In this document: one piece after another, positions 20,472-30,906 of the stretch | Numbering within the stretch: the first letter of the stretch is position 1 | Layout: each line of letters begins with the position of its first letter | Origin: Geothermobacter hydrogeniphilus | GTDB lineage: Bacteria > Desulfobacterota > Desulfuromonadia > Desulfuromonadales > Geothermobacteraceae | Direction: 5' to 3' | DNA length: 64,000 nucleotides | Assembly (NCBI RefSeq): GCF_002093115.1 | Contig: NZ_NAAD01000001.1 | Span: forward strand, 186,001-250,000 | Translations under genes and position numbers: made by a program | Notes under the pieces: generated by a model | Told to the model about the DNA's origin: nothing | What the model saw: only the letters and a program-made list of their open reading frames with translations | Database searches by the model: none

Positions 20472-23263
20472 TGTCAAAGATCAGGGTTTACGAATTGGCG
20501 CAGAAGCTCGGGCTCGAGAACAAGGATCTGCTGGCCAGGCTCAAGGATGCCGGCATTGAGGCGAAGACGCATATGAGTGTGCTCGAAGCAGATGCCGTGC
20601 AGAAGTTTGAAGCCGGCAGGGAACAGGCCGAGGATAAGCCGGCCATCATCGAGGAACGCCGCATCTCCTCGGGGTTGATTCGCCGTCGTCGCAAGGCGGT
20701 TCCCAAGCCGGAGCCCAAGCCGGAGCCGGTTGCTGAATCCGAATCTGTCGAGAAAGCGGCAGCCGCCGCGCCTGTGCCTGAAGCACCTGCTGCCGATGAG
20801 TCGTCCGCTGCTGCCGCTGCTGCTGAAAAAGCAGTGCCGGTTACGCCCGATTCCACCCCGCAGATTGACGTTGAGCCGACGGTCGAAGAACCGGCGGTCG
20901 AGGCTGCTCCGGAGGTATCCACCGAGAAAGAGGTCAAGACGGGGGCCAAGGTTAAAACCGAGGCCAAGGTCGGGGAGAAGGTTGAGGCCGAGGTCGAGGA
21001 GAAGGTCGAGGCCGAGAGTGCCGCGCCCGCTGCCGCGGAAAAGTCGCCCGCGACTGAAACTGCGCCGTCCAAGCCGTCCGCGCCCGCCGTGGTTGAAAAA
21101 GCTTCCCCGAATCGCGCCAAGATTCTCGGCCGGGTCGAACTGCCGCAGGCGGCCCCGCCACAGCGTCGCCAGGGCCGTCCCGCTGGAGGTCAGCCGGGTC
21201 GTCGACCGGCCGGCAATGCCCCGGGGCGTCCGGGTGCCCCCGCCCGTCCCGGAAGACCCGCGCCCGGCCCGGCGCCGGCGCCGGTGGGTGATATCCCCGG
21301 CGGCAAGGAAACCCGCAACAAGCGCAAGAAGAAGGGCAAGGGCGGCGATGGCCCGGCGGGTGCCGATCGGCATGAACGTCGCAGCAAACGCGCCCGCATG
21401 GAGGTCTTCGAGCCGGACCGGAACGACCGTTATCGTCGCGCCAAGCGTTCCGGCAAGCAGCAGAAGAAGACCGAAATCACCGTGTCCAAGGCGATCAAGC
21501 GCAAGATCAGAATTTCCGATGTCATCACTGTCGGTGAACTGGCGAAGCGCATGGGGGTCAAGGCCAATGACCTGATCCGCGAGCTGATGAGCCAGGGGAA
21601 TATGGTGACCATCAACCATCCCCTCGATTATGAAACCGCCGCCATCCTCGCTGCGGAGTTCAACTACGAGGTCGAAAATGTCGGTTTCAACGAGGAAACC
21701 ATCCTCAACGTCGACAAGGCTGCTGTTGGTGAGGACAAACCTGAAGATCTCGAACCGCGGCCGCCGGTGGTCACCATCATGGGCCATGTCGATCACGGCA
21801 AGACCAGCCTGCTCGATGCCATCCGCGCGACCAACGTGATTGCCGGCGAGGCCGGCGGCATCACCCAGCATATCGGTGCCTATGACGTTGAACTGGACGG
21901 CAGGAAGATCGCCTTCCTCGACACTCCCGGCCATGAGGCGTTCACCGCCATGCGTGCCCGCGGGACCAGCGTAACCGATATCGTGATCCTGGTTGTGGCC
22001 GCCGATGACGGCGTCATGCCGCAGACCCGCGAGGCGATCAACCACGCCAAGGCCGCCGGAGTGCCGATCATCGTCGCGGTCAACAAGATCGACAAGCCGG
22101 GCGCCAACCCGGAGAAGGTCAAGCAGGAACTGACCGAGTTTGAACTGGTTCCTGAAGACTGGGGCGGCGATACCATCTTCGTCGAGGTGTCAGCCAAGGA
22201 AAAGACCAATATCGACGGCCTGCTGGAGATGATCCTGCTGCAGGCCGAGGTCCTCGATCTCAAGGCCAATGCCAAGAAACACGGCTGCGGCGCCATCGTC
22301 GAGGCCCGTCTCGACAAGGGACGCGGCCCGGTGGCGACCCTGCTGGTCCAGGAGGGTACCCTGCGCATCGGCGACCCGCTGGTGTCCGGCGCTCACTACG
22401 GTCGGGTACGGACCATGACCAATGATCGCGGCGAGCAGGTTCAGGAGGCCGGACCGTCGACGCCGGTTGAGGTGACCGGCCTGTCAGGTGTTCCCGACGC
22501 CGGTGATACTTTCAACGCCCTCGATGACGAAAAGGCGGCCAAGGAGGTTGCCCAGCATCGTGCCCAGAAACAGCGCGAGGCCGAGCTGGCCAAGACCAGC
22601 AAGGTGTCTCTTGACCAGCTTTACGCCCGTCTCCAGGAAGGAGACGTCAAGGAACTCAAGGTCATTCTCAAGGCCGACGTCCAGGGTTCCGTCGAGGCGG
22701 TCAGGGATGCACTGGTCAAGCTCTCCAACGATATCTGTCGGCTGGTGGTCATTCATACCGGGGTCGGCGGCATCATCGAGAGCGATGTCACCCTGGCGAC
22801 CGCGTCCGATGCGATTATCATCGGCTTCAATGTCCGTCCCGAACCGAAGGCCGCGACCCTGGCTGAGCACGAAGGGGTCGACATCCGCCTCTACAGCATC
22901 ATCTACGATGCCGTGGCGGATGTGAAGAGCGCCATGGAAGGTCTGCTGGCGCCGACTCTCAAGGAGGTCGCCCTCGGTCGCGTTGAAGTCCGTGATACCT
23001 TCCATGTCTCCAAGGTCGGCACCGTTGCCGGCTGCTACGTCCTTGACGGCAAGGTTTCGCGCAACGCCCAGGTGCGGCTTGTGCGCGACAGCGTGGTCAT
23101 CTGGGAAGGCAAACTCAACAGCCTCAAGCGTTTCAAGGATGACGCCCGCGAGGTTCAGGCCGGTTACGAATGCGGTATCGGGCTGGAGAACTACAATGAT
23201 GTCAAGGTCGGTGATATCATCGAAGCCTTCGAAATCGAAGAGACGGCAACCAAGCTTGACTGA
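20471..23263 (+). CDS. infB: Translation initiation factor IF-2
   Basis: GTPase that places initiator tRNA in the 30S subunit and promotes subunit joining. The N-terminal IF2 domain ([20 protein letters not shown]) is followed by a long Ala/Pro/Glu/Lys-rich linker (about 80-260) and a basic stretch. A second IF2_N unit lies near 340-390, and the G domain begins with GHVDHGKTS (438-446), DTPGHEAF and NKID. Domains II to IV fill the C-terminus. At 930 residues it is the long form. The ATG at 20471 has AGGGG seven bases upstream and overlaps the previous stop. Confidence 0.98.
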   Translation: MSKIRVYELAQKLGLENKDLLARLKDAGIEAKTHMSVLEADAVQKFEAGREQAEDKPAIIEERRISSGLIRRRRKAVPKPEPKPEPVAESESVEKAAAAAPVPEAPAADESSAAAAAAEKAVPVTPDSTPQIDVEPTVEEPAVEAAPEVSTEKEVKTGAKVKTEAKVGEKVEAEVEEKVEAESAAPAAAEKSPATETAPSKPSAPAVVEKASPNRAKILGRVELPQAAPPQRRQGRPAGGQPGRRPAGNAPGRPGAPARPGRPAPGPAPAPVGDIPGGKETRNKRKKKGKGGDGPAGADRHERRSKRARMEVFEPDRNDRYRRAKRSGKQQKKTEITVSKAIKRKIRISDVITVGELAKRMGVKANDLIRELMSQGNMVTINHPLDYETAAILAAEFNYEVENVGFNEETILNVDKAAVGEDKPEDLEPRPPVVTIMGHVDHGKTSLLDAIRATNVIAGEAGGITQHIGAYDVELDGRKIAFLDTPGHEAFTAMRARGTSVTDIVILVVAADDGVMPQTREAINHAKAAGVPIIVAVNKIDKPGANPEKVKQELTEFELVPEDWGGDTIFVEVSAKEKTNIDGLLEMILLQAEVLDLKANAKKHGCGAIVEARLDKGRGPVATLLVQEGTLRIGDPLVSGAHYGRVRTMTNDRGEQVQEAGPSTPVEVTGLSGVPDAGDTFNALDDEKAAKEVAQHRAQKQREAELAKTSKVSLDQLYARLQEGDVKELKVILKADVQGSVEAVRDALVKLSNDICRLVVIHTGVGGIIESDVTLATASDAIIIGFNVRPEPKAATLAEHEGVDIRLYSIIYDAVADVKSAMEGLLAPTLKEVALGRVEVRDTFHVSKVGTVAGCYVLDGKVSRNAQVRLVRDSVVIWEGKLNSLKRFKDDAREVQAGYECGIGLENYNDVKVGDIIEAFEIEETATKLD

Positions 23264-23310
23264 TGCCCGTCGCGGCGGCTTCTGCTACCGCGCGGAGCGA
23301 AGGGTGGGGA

Positions 23311-23625
23311 ATGATTGTCGGTATCCTGCGGCTGGAGTTGCTGCTGCACGGTCCTCAGAGCCTGAAGGAGAAGCGCGGGTTGCTGAAAAAGCTGATTGCC
23401 CGGTTGCGCAACCGTTTTCCGATCAGTATCGCCGAGGTTGATCACCAGGATTGCTGGCAGCGGGCCGGTCTCGGTATCGTTGTGGTCGGGGTCGAATCCG
23501 CTCCGATCGAAAGACTTGCCGATCGTCTGGAAGAGGAAATCGCCCATTCCGGTCTGGCGGAAACCGGTCTTCGGCATTTCGAATTGCTGCATTACTCCGG
23601 AGTTGACGATTCCGGTTGTATTTAA
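23311..23625 (+). CDS. DUF503 family protein (YlxP-like)
   Basis: Small protein of unknown function that is almost always encoded between infB and rbfA. The 104-residue product begins MIVGILRLELLLHGPQSLKE with the conserved LKEKRGLLKKLIARLRNRF block and AEVDHQDCWQRAGLGIVVV. It probably forms a ferredoxin-like fold. The ATG at 23311 has AGGGTGGGGA directly upstream. The operon position hints at a role with the 30S subunit, but none is demonstrated by the sequence. Confidence 0.85.
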   Translation: MIVGILRLELLLHGPQSLKEKRGLLKKLIARLRNRFPISIAEVDHQDCWQRAGLGIVVVGVESAPIERLADRLEEEIAHSGLAETGLRHFELLHYSGVDDSGCI

Positions 23626-23643
23626 AGTGGAGAAAAATATTAC

Positions 23644-24012
23644 GTGGAATTCCAGCGTTCACAAAGGGTTGCCGAGGTTCTGCACCAGGAAATCTCGCGC
23701 CTGATTCAGTTTGAATTAAAAGATCCCCGGCTCGGTTTTGTCACCATCACCGCCGTTGATGTCAGCCGGGATGTGCAGCATGCCAAGGTCCATTACACGG
23801 TGATTGGTGACGAGGCGGCACAGAAGGACTCCGGTCGTGCTCTGCAGAGTGCCGCCGGGTTCATCCGCCGACAACTCGGACGGGTTCTGCATCTGCGCAC
23901 CGTGCCGGAGATTGTTTTCCTGTACGATAAGTCGATCGCCTACGGAAACCACATCGAATCCCTGATCCGGGATGTCAACAAAGACCGGGATGATGCTGCA
24001 GAAGATAAGTGA
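23644..24012 (+). CDS. rbfA: 30S ribosome-binding factor RbfA
   Basis: Binds immature 30S subunits and is needed for 16S rRNA processing, notably in the cold. The KH-like fold is marked by RSQRVAEVLHQEISRLI, DPRLGFVTITAVDVSRDVQH and VPEIVFLYDKSIAYGNHIE. The start is GTG at 23644. The protein is 122 residues, of normal length, and its last codons overlap the start of nrnA. Confidence 0.95.
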   Translation: MEFQRSQRVAEVLHQEISRLIQFELKDPRLGFVTITAVDVSRDVQHAKVHYTVIGDEAAQKDSGRALQSAAGFIRRQLGRVLHLRTVPEIVFLYDKSIAYGNHIESLIRDVNKDRDDAAEDK

Positions 24013-24949
24013 ACTGATCAACAGCAGCCGTTCTATCCTGATCGCCTCTCATTCGAGTCCGGACGGAGATGCGATATCCTCCACGCTCGCCCTTTACAAT
24101 GCCCTGAAAAAAATCGGCAAAGAGGTGGTGGCCTACAATCGTGACGAGGTCCCCGGTGATCTGCGTTTTCTTCCGGGAAGTGACGCGTTGACCCGTGAGC
24201 TGCCGCCCGGGTGTTCCTTTGACCTCGGGCTGGTGCTTGATGCCGGCGAGTTGCGTCGTGCCGGGACCGAACTGCGTGACCGTTGCGCCCGACTGGTCAA
24301 TATCGATCACCATCCCCACTCCGAAAACTTTGGTGAAATCAACTATGTTGATGTCAAGGCCAGCGCCACCGGTATCCTGATCTACCGCCTGCTGAATGAA
24401 CTCGGCTACGCCATCGATTATCCGGTCGCGCTCTGTATCTACACCGCCATACTGTCCGATACCGGATCCTTCCGTTACTCAAATGCGGACCCGGAGAGCT
24501 TCGAGGTCGCCGGAAAGCTGGTGGCGATGGGCGTCGATCCCTGGCAGGTGGCCTCCGGTCTCTATGAAAGCCAGGAAGAGGTGCGCCTGAAGCTGCTCGG
24601 TCTGGCATTGCAGACCCTGGAGGTTTCTCCCTGCGGTCGTTTCGCCGCCCTGACGGTGACCGGCGAGATGCTCGCCGCGACCGGAGCGACGGCCGAGCAT
24701 ACCGATCGCTTCATCAATTATCCCCGTTCCATCGAAGGGGTCGAAGTGGCGGTTTTCTTCCGCCAGGTCGATGCCGGACAATTCAAGGTCGGGTTTCGCT
24801 CCAAGGGACATGTTGATGTCGGGTCCCTGGCCCGCGAGTTCGGTGGGGGCGGGCACCACAATGCCGCCGGCGCCCTGCTCAAAGGGACCGCCGCTGCCAT
24901 CCGCCGACAGGTGTTTGAACGTCTCGGTGAACTGCTCTCCAATCCATGA
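23990..24949 (+). CDS. nrnA: DHH-family oligoribonuclease/pAp phosphatase NrnA
   Basis: Degrades 2-5 nt RNA fragments and dephosphorylates 3'-phosphoadenosine 5'-phosphate. Catalytic motifs are IASHSSPDGDAISS, NIDHHPHSENFG and the DHHA1 motif GGGGHHNAAGA near the C-terminus. The start is ambiguous: ATG codons at 23972, 23990 and 23993 all lie inside the end of rbfA; I chose 23990 to give 319 residues. It ends with an ATGA overlap into truB. Confidence 0.92.
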   Translation: MMLQKISELINSSRSILIASHSSPDGDAISSTLALYNALKKIGKEVVAYNRDEVPGDLRFLPGSDALTRELPPGCSFDLGLVLDAGELRRAGTELRDRCARLVNIDHHPHSENFGEINYVDVKASATGILIYRLLNELGYAIDYPVALCIYTAILSDTGSFRYSNADPESFEVAGKLVAMGVDPWQVASGLYESQEEVRLKLLGLALQTLEVSPCGRFAALTVTGEMLAATGATAEHTDRFINYPRSIEGVEVAVFFRQVDAGQFKVGFRSKGHVDVGSLAREFGGGGHHNAAGALLKGTAAAIRRQVFERLGELLSNP

Positions 24950-25854
24950 CCGGACTGCTGCTGATCGATAAACCCGAGGGGCTCAGTTCCTTCGATGTCG
25001 TCCGACGTGTGCGTCGTTCCCTGAAGATCAAACGGGTCGGGCACGGCGGCACCCTCGATCCATTTGCCACCGGCCTGCTGCCGGTGGCGGTCGGGGACGC
25101 GACCCGGCTGCTTGAATACCTGCTCGGTGACTGGAAACGTTATCGGGCCGTCATGCGTCTCGGCATCGCCACCGACACTCTCGACAAAACCGGGAAGGTG
25201 ATCGCGCAGTCCCGCCCGGATGACGGGGTCCACAACCGGCTGGGTGAGGTTTTTGCCGCCCACACCGGCCTGGTCATGCAGGTTCCGCCGATGTATTCAG
25301 CTCTCAAGCGTGACGGAGTTCCCCTGTACAAGCTCGCCCGCCGGGGAACCGAGGTCGAGCGAAAGGCCCGGCAGGTTGAGATCCGCGAGCTGAAGCTGCT
25401 GGCGGTCGAGGGTGACGATGTCAGCTTCGAGGTCTATTGTTCCAAGGGAACCTATGTGCGGACCCTGGCCGATGACATCGGTCGCGAGCTCGGTTGTGGG
25501 GCACACCTGACGGCGTTGCGGCGCCTGGCCAGCGGCCCCTTCAGTCTGGATGACGCCCTGCCGCTGGAGACGATTGAAACCTGGGACTGGAGCACCCCCC
25601 ATCCGCGCCTGTTGAGTCCGCTGCAGGCCATGTCCGGATATCCGGTGGGACAGTTGTCCTGCTCCGCGCGGCGTCGGCTGGCCCATGGTGTGCCTCCGGC
25701 CGCCGTGGATGTCGCTTTCGACCATGCGCCCGAGGCCGGCGAACTGGTCTGCCTGGCCGCCGGCGGACAACTGCTGGCGATGGCCCGCTGCGCGCCGGAT
25801 CGCGAGCGGGAGAAAAGGGGTGATTTTGAGCTCCGCAAGGTGTTTAATACCTGA
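24946..25854 (+). CDS. truB: tRNA pseudouridine-55 synthase TruB
   Basis: Converts uridine 55 in the T loop of tRNA to pseudouridine. The catalytic Asp is D38 in GGTLDPFATGLLPV; the substrate-binding blocks MQVPPMYSALKRDGVPLYKL and YVRTLADDIGRELGCGAHL are present, and the C-terminus is PUA-like. The 302 residues match the family. Translation is coupled to nrnA. Confidence 0.97.
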   Translation: MTGLLLIDKPEGLSSFDVVRRVRRSLKIKRVGHGGTLDPFATGLLPVAVGDATRLLEYLLGDWKRYRAVMRLGIATDTLDKTGKVIAQSRPDDGVHNRLGEVFAAHTGLVMQVPPMYSALKRDGVPLYKLARRGTEVERKARQVEIRELKLLAVEGDDVSFEVYCSKGTYVRTLADDIGRELGCGAHLTALRRLASGPFSLDDALPLETIETWDWSTPHPRLLSPLQAMSGYPVGQLSCSARRRLAHGVPPAAVDVAFDHAPEAGELVCLAAGGQLLAMARCAPDREREKRGDFELRKVFNT

Positions 25855-25969
25855 ATGGATAATCTCTCCGAGCTTTACAGGTCGGGGGTTTTGTGTTAAA
25901 AGGTCCGGTACTCTGAACGCCGGTATGGCCGGCATGAATCAACACATCACGTAAGAAGGAGGTGGCAAC

Positions 25970-26236
25970 GTGTTCGCCACGGAACGTAAACAGGAAATCA
26001 TCAACAAATTCCAGAAGCACGAGGGTGACACCGGGTCTCCCGAAGTCCAGATCGCCCTGCTTTCTGAGCGCATCACCTATCTGACGGATCATTTCCGCAC
26101 CCACAAGAAGGATCATCATTCCCGACGTGGCCTGCTGAAGATCGTCGGTCAACGCCGTCGTCTGCTCGACTACCTGAAGAAAAAGGATGTTGAGCGTTAT
26201 CGGACGATTATCAAGGAACTCGGCATCCGTCGCTGA
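25970..26236 (+). CDS. rpsO: 30S ribosomal protein S15
   Basis: Primary 16S rRNA-binding protein of the central 30S domain. The 88-residue product has [20 protein letters not shown] and the [20 protein letters not shown] block. The start is GTG at 25970, supported by a very strong AAGGAGG seven bases upstream. It is followed by a strong terminator, so pnp is likely partly separate in transcription. Confidence 0.97.
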   Translation: MFATERKQEIINKFQKHEGDTGSPEVQIALLSERITYLTDHFRTHKKDHHSRRGLLKIVGQRRRLLDYLKKKDVERYRTIIKELGIRR

Positions 26237-26261
26237 TCGGGCAACAGGTTCTTCGTCTGGG

Positions 26262-26289
26262 CGAAGGGCGGTTGCCCTTCGTTTTTTTT
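26262..26289 (+). terminator. Strong rho-independent terminator after rpsO
   Basis: Perfect 8-bp stem CGAAGGGC / GCCCTTCG with a GGTT loop, followed directly by eight T (26282-26289). Confidence 0.93.
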
Positions 26290-26445
26290 GGGTTCGGTGG
26301 AGGTTGTCCTAAGAGAGGGTTTGCTGTCGCGACATTGCGGCACGAATTCTGTCTCAGGCCATCCTCCTTCAGCCGGTCCTTGTCCGCGACGAAGAACCTG
26401 CCGTTTCATCGATTGATGCCCCAACAGGCTTGAGGAGGAACTCAC

Positions 26446-28545
26446 ATGGCCTATCACAAGGTAGAAGTAGAATTCAATGGACAACCGTTGTCCCTTGAAA
26501 CAGGAAAAATGGCTCGTCAGGCTGACGGAGCGGTGGTCATCAGTTATGGTGGCACCAAGGTGCTCTGTACGGTTGTTTCGGCGCGAAAAATGCGCGAAGG
26601 TCAGGATTTCTTTCCCCTGACCGTCAATTACCAGGAAAAATTCTATGCCGCCGGCAAGATTCCCGGCTCCTTCTTCCGCCGCGAACGCGGCGCGACTGAG
26701 CGTGAAACCCTGATCTGCCGGTTGATCGATCGTCCGATGCGGCCGCTCTTTCCCAAGGGTTACCTGTTCGAAACCCAGATCATGCCGACCGTCATTTCGG
26801 CTGACTGCGTCAACGATCCCGATACCCTGGCGATGGTCGGGGCCTCGGCCGCCGTGGTCGTCTCCGATATTCCCTTCGAGGGTCCGATCGCCGCCGTGCG
26901 CGTCGGCCGGGTCGATGGGAAGCTGATTGCCAACCCGACCCTGGACCAGCTGCAGGAGAGCGACATCGAAATCGTCGTTTCCGGTTCGCGCGAGGCGGTG
27001 ATGATGGTTGAAGGCGAGGCCGACCTGATTTCCGAAGATGAGATGCTTGAAGCGATCTTCTTCGGTCATGAGGCCCTGCAGCCGTTGATCGACCTGCAGC
27101 TCAAGCTGCAGCAACTGGTCGGCAACGAGAAGCGCCCCTTTGAAGTGGCCGAGGTCGATACTGAACTCGAAGCGAAGGTTGTCGAACTGGCCGAGGCCCG
27201 TCTCGCTGAGGCGGTGCGCATCCAGACCAAGCAGGAGCGCTACGCTGCCATCGACCAGGTCAAGGCCGATGTCAAGGAAGCGCTGGCCGAAGAGTACGAG
27301 GGTCGCTCCGAAGAGATCAGCAGCATCCTCGGCGCCATCGCCAAACGCCTGGTACGGCAGATGGTCACTAAAGAGAAAGTACGGATCGATGGTCGCGACA
27401 TGACCACCGTGCGGCCCATCAGCTGTGAAGTCGGCGTACTCCCCAATGCCCACGGCAGCGCGCTGTTCACCCGCGGGGAAACCCAGGCGCTGGTTGCGGT
27501 GGCGCTCGGTACCTCGATGGACGAGCAGCGGATGGACAATATCCAGGGCATGGAATTCAAGAAATTTCTGCTGCATTACAACTTCCCGCCGTTCTGCGTC
27601 GGCGAGACCAGCATGCGGCTCTTCCCCGGTCGGCGTGAAATTGGTCACGGCATGCTGGCCGAGCGGTCGGTTGCCAAGATCCTGCCGGAGCATGACGATT
27701 TCCCCTATACCATCCGCCTGGTCTCCGACATTCTCGAGTCGAACGGCTCTTCGTCGATGGCCAGCGTCTGTGGTTCCTCCCTCGCCCTGATGGACGGCGG
27801 CGTACCCACGAAGGACGCGGTCGCCGGTATCGCCATGGGGCTGATCAAGGAAGGGGACGATATCGCCATTCTCTCCGATATCCTCGGTGATGAGGATCAT
27901 CTCGGCGATATGGACTTCAAGGTGACCGGCACCAAAGACGGCGTTGCCGCCCTGCAGATGGACATCAAGATCACCGGGGTCGACAAGGCGATCATGAAGC
28001 AGGCGCTGGAACAGGCCCGTGAAGGCCGGATTCATATTCTCGGCAAGATGGCCGAAGCGCTGCAGGCTCCGCGTACCGAACTTGCGCCGAACGCTCCGCG
28101 CATCACCATCGTCCAGGTCAAGCCCGAGCAGGTGCGTACCGTCATCGGTTCCGGCGGCAAGACCATTCGCAGTATTATCGAGGCGACCGGCTGCCAGATC
28201 GACATCGAGGACGACGGCAAGGTCAAGGTCTTCTCCTCCGATGCCGCTGCCGCCGAGGCCGCCAAGAAAATGATTCGCGACCTGACCGAAGAGCCGGAAG
28301 TCGGCAAGCTTTACCAGGGAACGGTCAAGCGGATCATGGAATTCGGCGCTTTCGTCGAAATCATTCCCGGAACCGACGGCCTGGTGCATATCTCCGAACT
28401 CGCCAAAGAGCGGGTCAAGGCCGTGACCGACATCCTCAAGGAAGGGGACTCGGTGCTGGTCAAATGCATTGGTATCGATCGCCAGGGGAAAATCAAGCTC
28501 TCCCGCAAGGAAGCCCTTGGTGAATCCGTCCCGGAAGAGAAGTAA
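26446..28545 (+). CDS. pnp: Polynucleotide phosphorylase
   Basis: Phosphorolytic 3'-5' exoribonuclease of the RNA degradosome. It has two RNase PH domains (about 10-140 and 310-540) with the helical linker between them, a KH domain ([20 protein letters not shown], about 560-585) and an S1 domain ([20 protein letters not shown], about 625-690). Length is 699 residues. The ATG at 26446 has GAGGAGG upstream. The 156-nt gap behind the rpsO terminator has no clear promoter that I can point to, though pnp leaders often carry a processing hairpin. Confidence 0.98.
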   Translation: MAYHKVEVEFNGQPLSLETGKMARQADGAVVISYGGTKVLCTVVSARKMREGQDFFPLTVNYQEKFYAAGKIPGSFFRRERGATERETLICRLIDRPMRPLFPKGYLFETQIMPTVISADCVNDPDTLAMVGASAAVVVSDIPFEGPIAAVRVGRVDGKLIANPTLDQLQESDIEIVVSGSREAVMMVEGEADLISEDEMLEAIFFGHEALQPLIDLQLKLQQLVGNEKRPFEVAEVDTELEAKVVELAEARLAEAVRIQTKQERYAAIDQVKADVKEALAEEYEGRSEEISSILGAIAKRLVRQMVTKEKVRIDGRDMTTVRPISCEVGVLPNAHGSALFTRGETQALVAVALGTSMDEQRMDNIQGMEFKKFLLHYNFPPFCVGETSMRLFPGRREIGHGMLAERSVAKILPEHDDFPYTIRLVSDILESNGSSSMASVCGSSLALMDGGVPTKDAVAGIAMGLIKEGDDIAILSDILGDEDHLGDMDFKVTGTKDGVAALQMDIKITGVDKAIMKQALEQAREGRIHILGKMAEALQAPRTELAPNAPRITIVQVKPEQVRTVIGSGGKTIRSIIEATGCQIDIEDDGKVKVFSSDAAAAEAAKKMIRDLTEEPEVGKLYQGTVKRIMEFGAFVEIIPGTDGLVHISELAKERVKAVTDILKEGDSVLVKCIGIDRQGKIKLSRKEALGESVPEEK

Positions 28546-28560
28546 TATCAGCGGCGGGGC

Positions 28561-29829
28561 ATGATTCAGTCCACGACGCTGCAGAATGGCCTGCGGGTCA
28601 TTACCGAATACGTGCCGGGAGTCCATTCCGTATCCATAGGTTTATGGGTCGCGAATGGTTCCCGGCACGAACCTTTTGAGCACAATGGCGTCGCTCACTT
28701 TGTCGAACACATGTTGTTCAAGGGGACGACCCGTCGCACGGCTCGTGCCATCGCCCGGGAGATCGACGCGGTCGGTGGCTTTCTCAATGCCTTCACCACG
28801 CGTGAATTCAGCTGTTTTTATGCCAAGGTCATGGGAGACAAGCTGCCCATGGCGCTCGACCTGCTGGCTGACATCATCCTCGATTCGACCTTCGATCCCG
28901 AAGAGGTGGAAAAAGAACGGAAGGTTATTCTCCAGGAACTGCACATGGTGGAGGATGCTCCCGAGGATTGCATCCATGATCTTTTCTGCCAGTTGTTCTG
29001 GAAAAAACATCCGCTCGGTCTGCCGACGGCCGGCACGGCGAAAACCGTTTCCGGGCTGCAGCGACAGCAGCTGATTGACTATCGCGACCAGCGATTCGTC
29101 GGTCGAAACCTGATGGTCTGCGCCGCGGGGGCGGTCAATCATGATCGCCTGCTCAATGATGTTGAACGGTTGCTCGGGAGTCTGCCCGCCGGCTCCCTTC
29201 CCGCCGGCGGCGGCGGATTTGAACCCCAACGTCGGGTCAGTATTGAACACCGGGACCTGGAGCAGGTCCATTTCTGCCTCGGGACCAGGGCCTTGCCGCA
29301 GAATCATCCCGACCGCTTTGCCGGTTTTTTGCTCAACGCCATACTCGGTGGCGGCATGAGCTCTCGCCTTTTTCAGGTGATCCGCGAGGAACGCGGACTT
29401 GCCTATTCTGTCTACAGTTATCTCAACTGTCATGTCGACAGTGGTTGCCAGGTGGTCTATTCCGCCACGTCGCCGACCGATTCAGCGGATGCCATCCGCC
29501 TGGTGCTGGCGGAAATGCGGCGCCTCAAGGAAGAGCCGGTTGAAGATGACCTGCTCCATGACATCCGTGAGCAGTTGAAGGGCAACCTGATCCTTTCCCT
29601 GGAAAGCACCGACAACCGGATGAGCCGGCTGGCCAAAAATCAGTATTATCTTGGTGGACAACTTGAAATTGACACCGTTATTGAACAGTTTGACCGGGTG
29701 ACCGCAGAGGATGTGCGTCACCTGGCCGCTGAACTTTTCACCAACCGGAGTCTCAACCTGCAGTTTCTCGGCAAGCTGGAGGTGAGCGGTTTTCCGATGT
29801 TCGATCTAAACCTGGACCCGAATCCGTGA
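28561..29829 (+). CDS. M16-family zinc peptidase (processing-peptidase-like)
   Basis: Inverzincin-type metallopeptidase, the bacterial relative of mitochondrial processing peptidase beta. The zinc motif HFVEH sits at residues 46-50 (NGVAHFVEHMLFKGTTRR), with the downstream acidic ligand region QELHMVEDAPED. The C-terminal M16_C domain has GGGMSSRLFQVIREERGLAYSVYSY. It is 422 residues with no signal peptide, so it acts in the cytoplasm. The last codons and the TGA stop fall inside the left end of a deleted 164-bp repeat, so the present C-terminus was probably set by that insertion. Confidence 0.93.
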   Translation: MIQSTTLQNGLRVITEYVPGVHSVSIGLWVANGSRHEPFEHNGVAHFVEHMLFKGTTRRTARAIAREIDAVGGFLNAFTTREFSCFYAKVMGDKLPMALDLLADIILDSTFDPEEVEKERKVILQELHMVEDAPEDCIHDLFCQLFWKKHPLGLPTAGTAKTVSGLQRQQLIDYRDQRFVGRNLMVCAAGAVNHDRLLNDVERLLGSLPAGSLPAGGGGFEPQRRVSIEHRDLEQVHFCLGTRALPQNHPDRFAGFLLNAILGGGMSSRLFQVIREERGLAYSVYSYLNCHVDSGCQVVYSATSPTDSADAIRLVLAEMRRLKEEPVEDDLLHDIREQLKGNLILSLESTDNRMSRLAKNQYYLGGQLEIDTVIEQFDRVTAEDVRHLAAELFTNRSLNLQFLGKLEVSGFPMFDLNLDPNP

Positions 29830-29889
29830 GTACCTTGCCTGTGAGTAGTACTTGCACTCTTCATCCGGCATAAACTCACTGATTCAGGT
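29819..29889. repeat. Palindromic repeat, family 1, copy E (internally deleted)
   Basis: About 71 bp remain. The left end GAATCCGTGAGTACCTTG (lacking the terminal ACCT) joins directly to a right end ACTTGCACTCTTCATCC followed by ACTCACTGATTCAGGT. About 95 bp of the middle, compared with the full copies, are missing. The TGA in the left end is the stop codon of the M16 peptidase. The right end lies 16 nt before the dut start. Confidence 0.85.
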
Positions 29890-29905
29890 GGACTGAGAGG
29901 TTTTC

Positions 29906-30361
29906 GTGTCATTACCAGTCGTTCGTTGTCTTCGTCTGCATCCCGATGCCGTTTTGCCGCGTTACATGACCGCCGGGGCCGCCGGTATGGATCTGCATGC
30001 CGTCATCGACGGGAGCCTGCTGCTGACGCCCGGTGAACGCTGCCTGGTACGCACCGGCCTGGCGCTGGAAATCCCTCCCGGTTTCGAAGGTCAGGTTCGT
30101 CCACGGTCCGGTCTCGCTCTGCGTCATGGCCTGAGCATGGTTAATGCGCCGGGGACCATTGATTCCGATTACCGTGGTGAAATCGGGGTGCTGTTGATCA
30201 ATCTCGGCCAGGAGTCGATTCGAATCAGCAGCGGCGACCGGATCGCCCAGTTGGTGATCGCTCCCGTTGTCCGGGTGGAACTGGCCGAGGTCGCCGAACT
30301 GAACGACAGTGAACGGGCCGATGGTGGTTTCGGTCATACCGGTATCCGCAGGGAGGTGTGA
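29906..30361 (+). CDS. dut: dUTP pyrophosphatase
   Basis: Hydrolyses dUTP to dUMP, keeping uracil out of DNA and supplying thymidylate synthesis. All five trimeric dUTPase motifs are present: [40 protein letters not shown] and [10 protein letters not shown]. The start is GTG at 29906 with GAGAGG five bases upstream. The protein is 151 residues. It overlaps the next gene by four bases (GTGA). Confidence 0.97.
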   Translation: MSLPVVRCLRLHPDAVLPRYMTAGAAGMDLHAVIDGSLLLTPGERCLVRTGLALEIPPGFEGQVRPRSGLALRHGLSMVNAPGTIDSDYRGEIGVLLINLGQESIRISSGDRIAQLVIAPVVRVELAEVAELNDSERADGGFGHTGIRREV

Positions 30362-30642
30362 TCGTGGGTCAGGCGGATTCCCCGGAAGAGTTGTTTGATT
30401 TTCCCTGTGATTTCCAGTTCAAAGCCTTCGGTGAGACGGCGTGTGAGGAAAGCTTCTGCCGCGAGGTCCTGCAGGCGGTCAGCCGGGTGATTCCGGTGGA
30501 TCGGGAGGCCCTGTGTTCGCGGACCAGTTCCGGCGGTCGCTATGTCTGCGCGACCATCACCGTCCGAGTGAGCAGCCGTGGCCAGATGGAGGCCATCTAT
30601 GCCGAGCTGCGGACTCTTGAAGGCCTGCGTTACCTGCTCTGA
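30358..30642 (+). CDS. DUF493 (YbeD-like) protein
   Basis: Small protein of unknown function with the ferredoxin/ACT-like DUF493 fold. The 94-residue product contains [20 protein letters not shown] and [20 protein letters not shown], then [14 protein letters not shown]. It is started by a GTG overlapping the dut stop. In E. coli the YbeD relative lies by lipoate genes; here only dut is adjacent, so no pathway is suggested. Confidence 0.82.
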   Translation: MIVGQADSPEELFDFPCDFQFKAFGETACEESFCREVLQAVSRVIPVDREALCSRTSSGGRYVCATITVRVSSRGQMEAIYAELRTLEGLRYLL

Positions 30643-30668
30643 CCACTGTCGCGCGGAGGTGGCGGTTG

Positions 30669-30697
30669 TTGCAGATGCCGGTTAATCAGTGTATTCT
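30669..30697 (+). promoter_or_regulatory. Weak promoter candidate upstream of repeat copy B
   Basis: TTGCAG (30669-30674), 17 nt, TATTCT (30692-30697). Each hexamer matches consensus at four of six positions. If used, the transcript would carry the whole 164-bp repeat as the leader of the YciO-type gene. Confidence 0.3.
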
Positions 30698-30722
30698 CAC
30701 AGCTGATTCAGACGATATTCAT

Positions 30723-30886
30723 ACCTGAATCCGTGAGTCCCTTGTCGGCGGATAGCGCAAGTCATTACCCTGCCTGAGCTTTCCAAAAATCACCGGCGAA
30801 CCTATGGGTGCGCCTCAGATTTTTGAAAAACCCATTCAGGCCAAGCACTTGCACTCTCCACCCAACAGAAACTCACGGATTCAGGT
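30723..30886. repeat. Palindromic repeat, family 1, copy B (164 bp)
   Basis: Full copy with perfect 16-bp terminal inverted repeats: ACCTGAATCCGTGAGT at the left and ACTCACGGATTCAGGT at the right. Internal arms are imperfect complements down to the centre. CAT flanks both sides. It sits between the DUF493 gene and the YciO-type gene, ending 20 nt before that gene's ATG. Confidence 0.95.
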
Positions 30887-30906
30887 CATAGTCAGGAGCC
30901 CCGATC

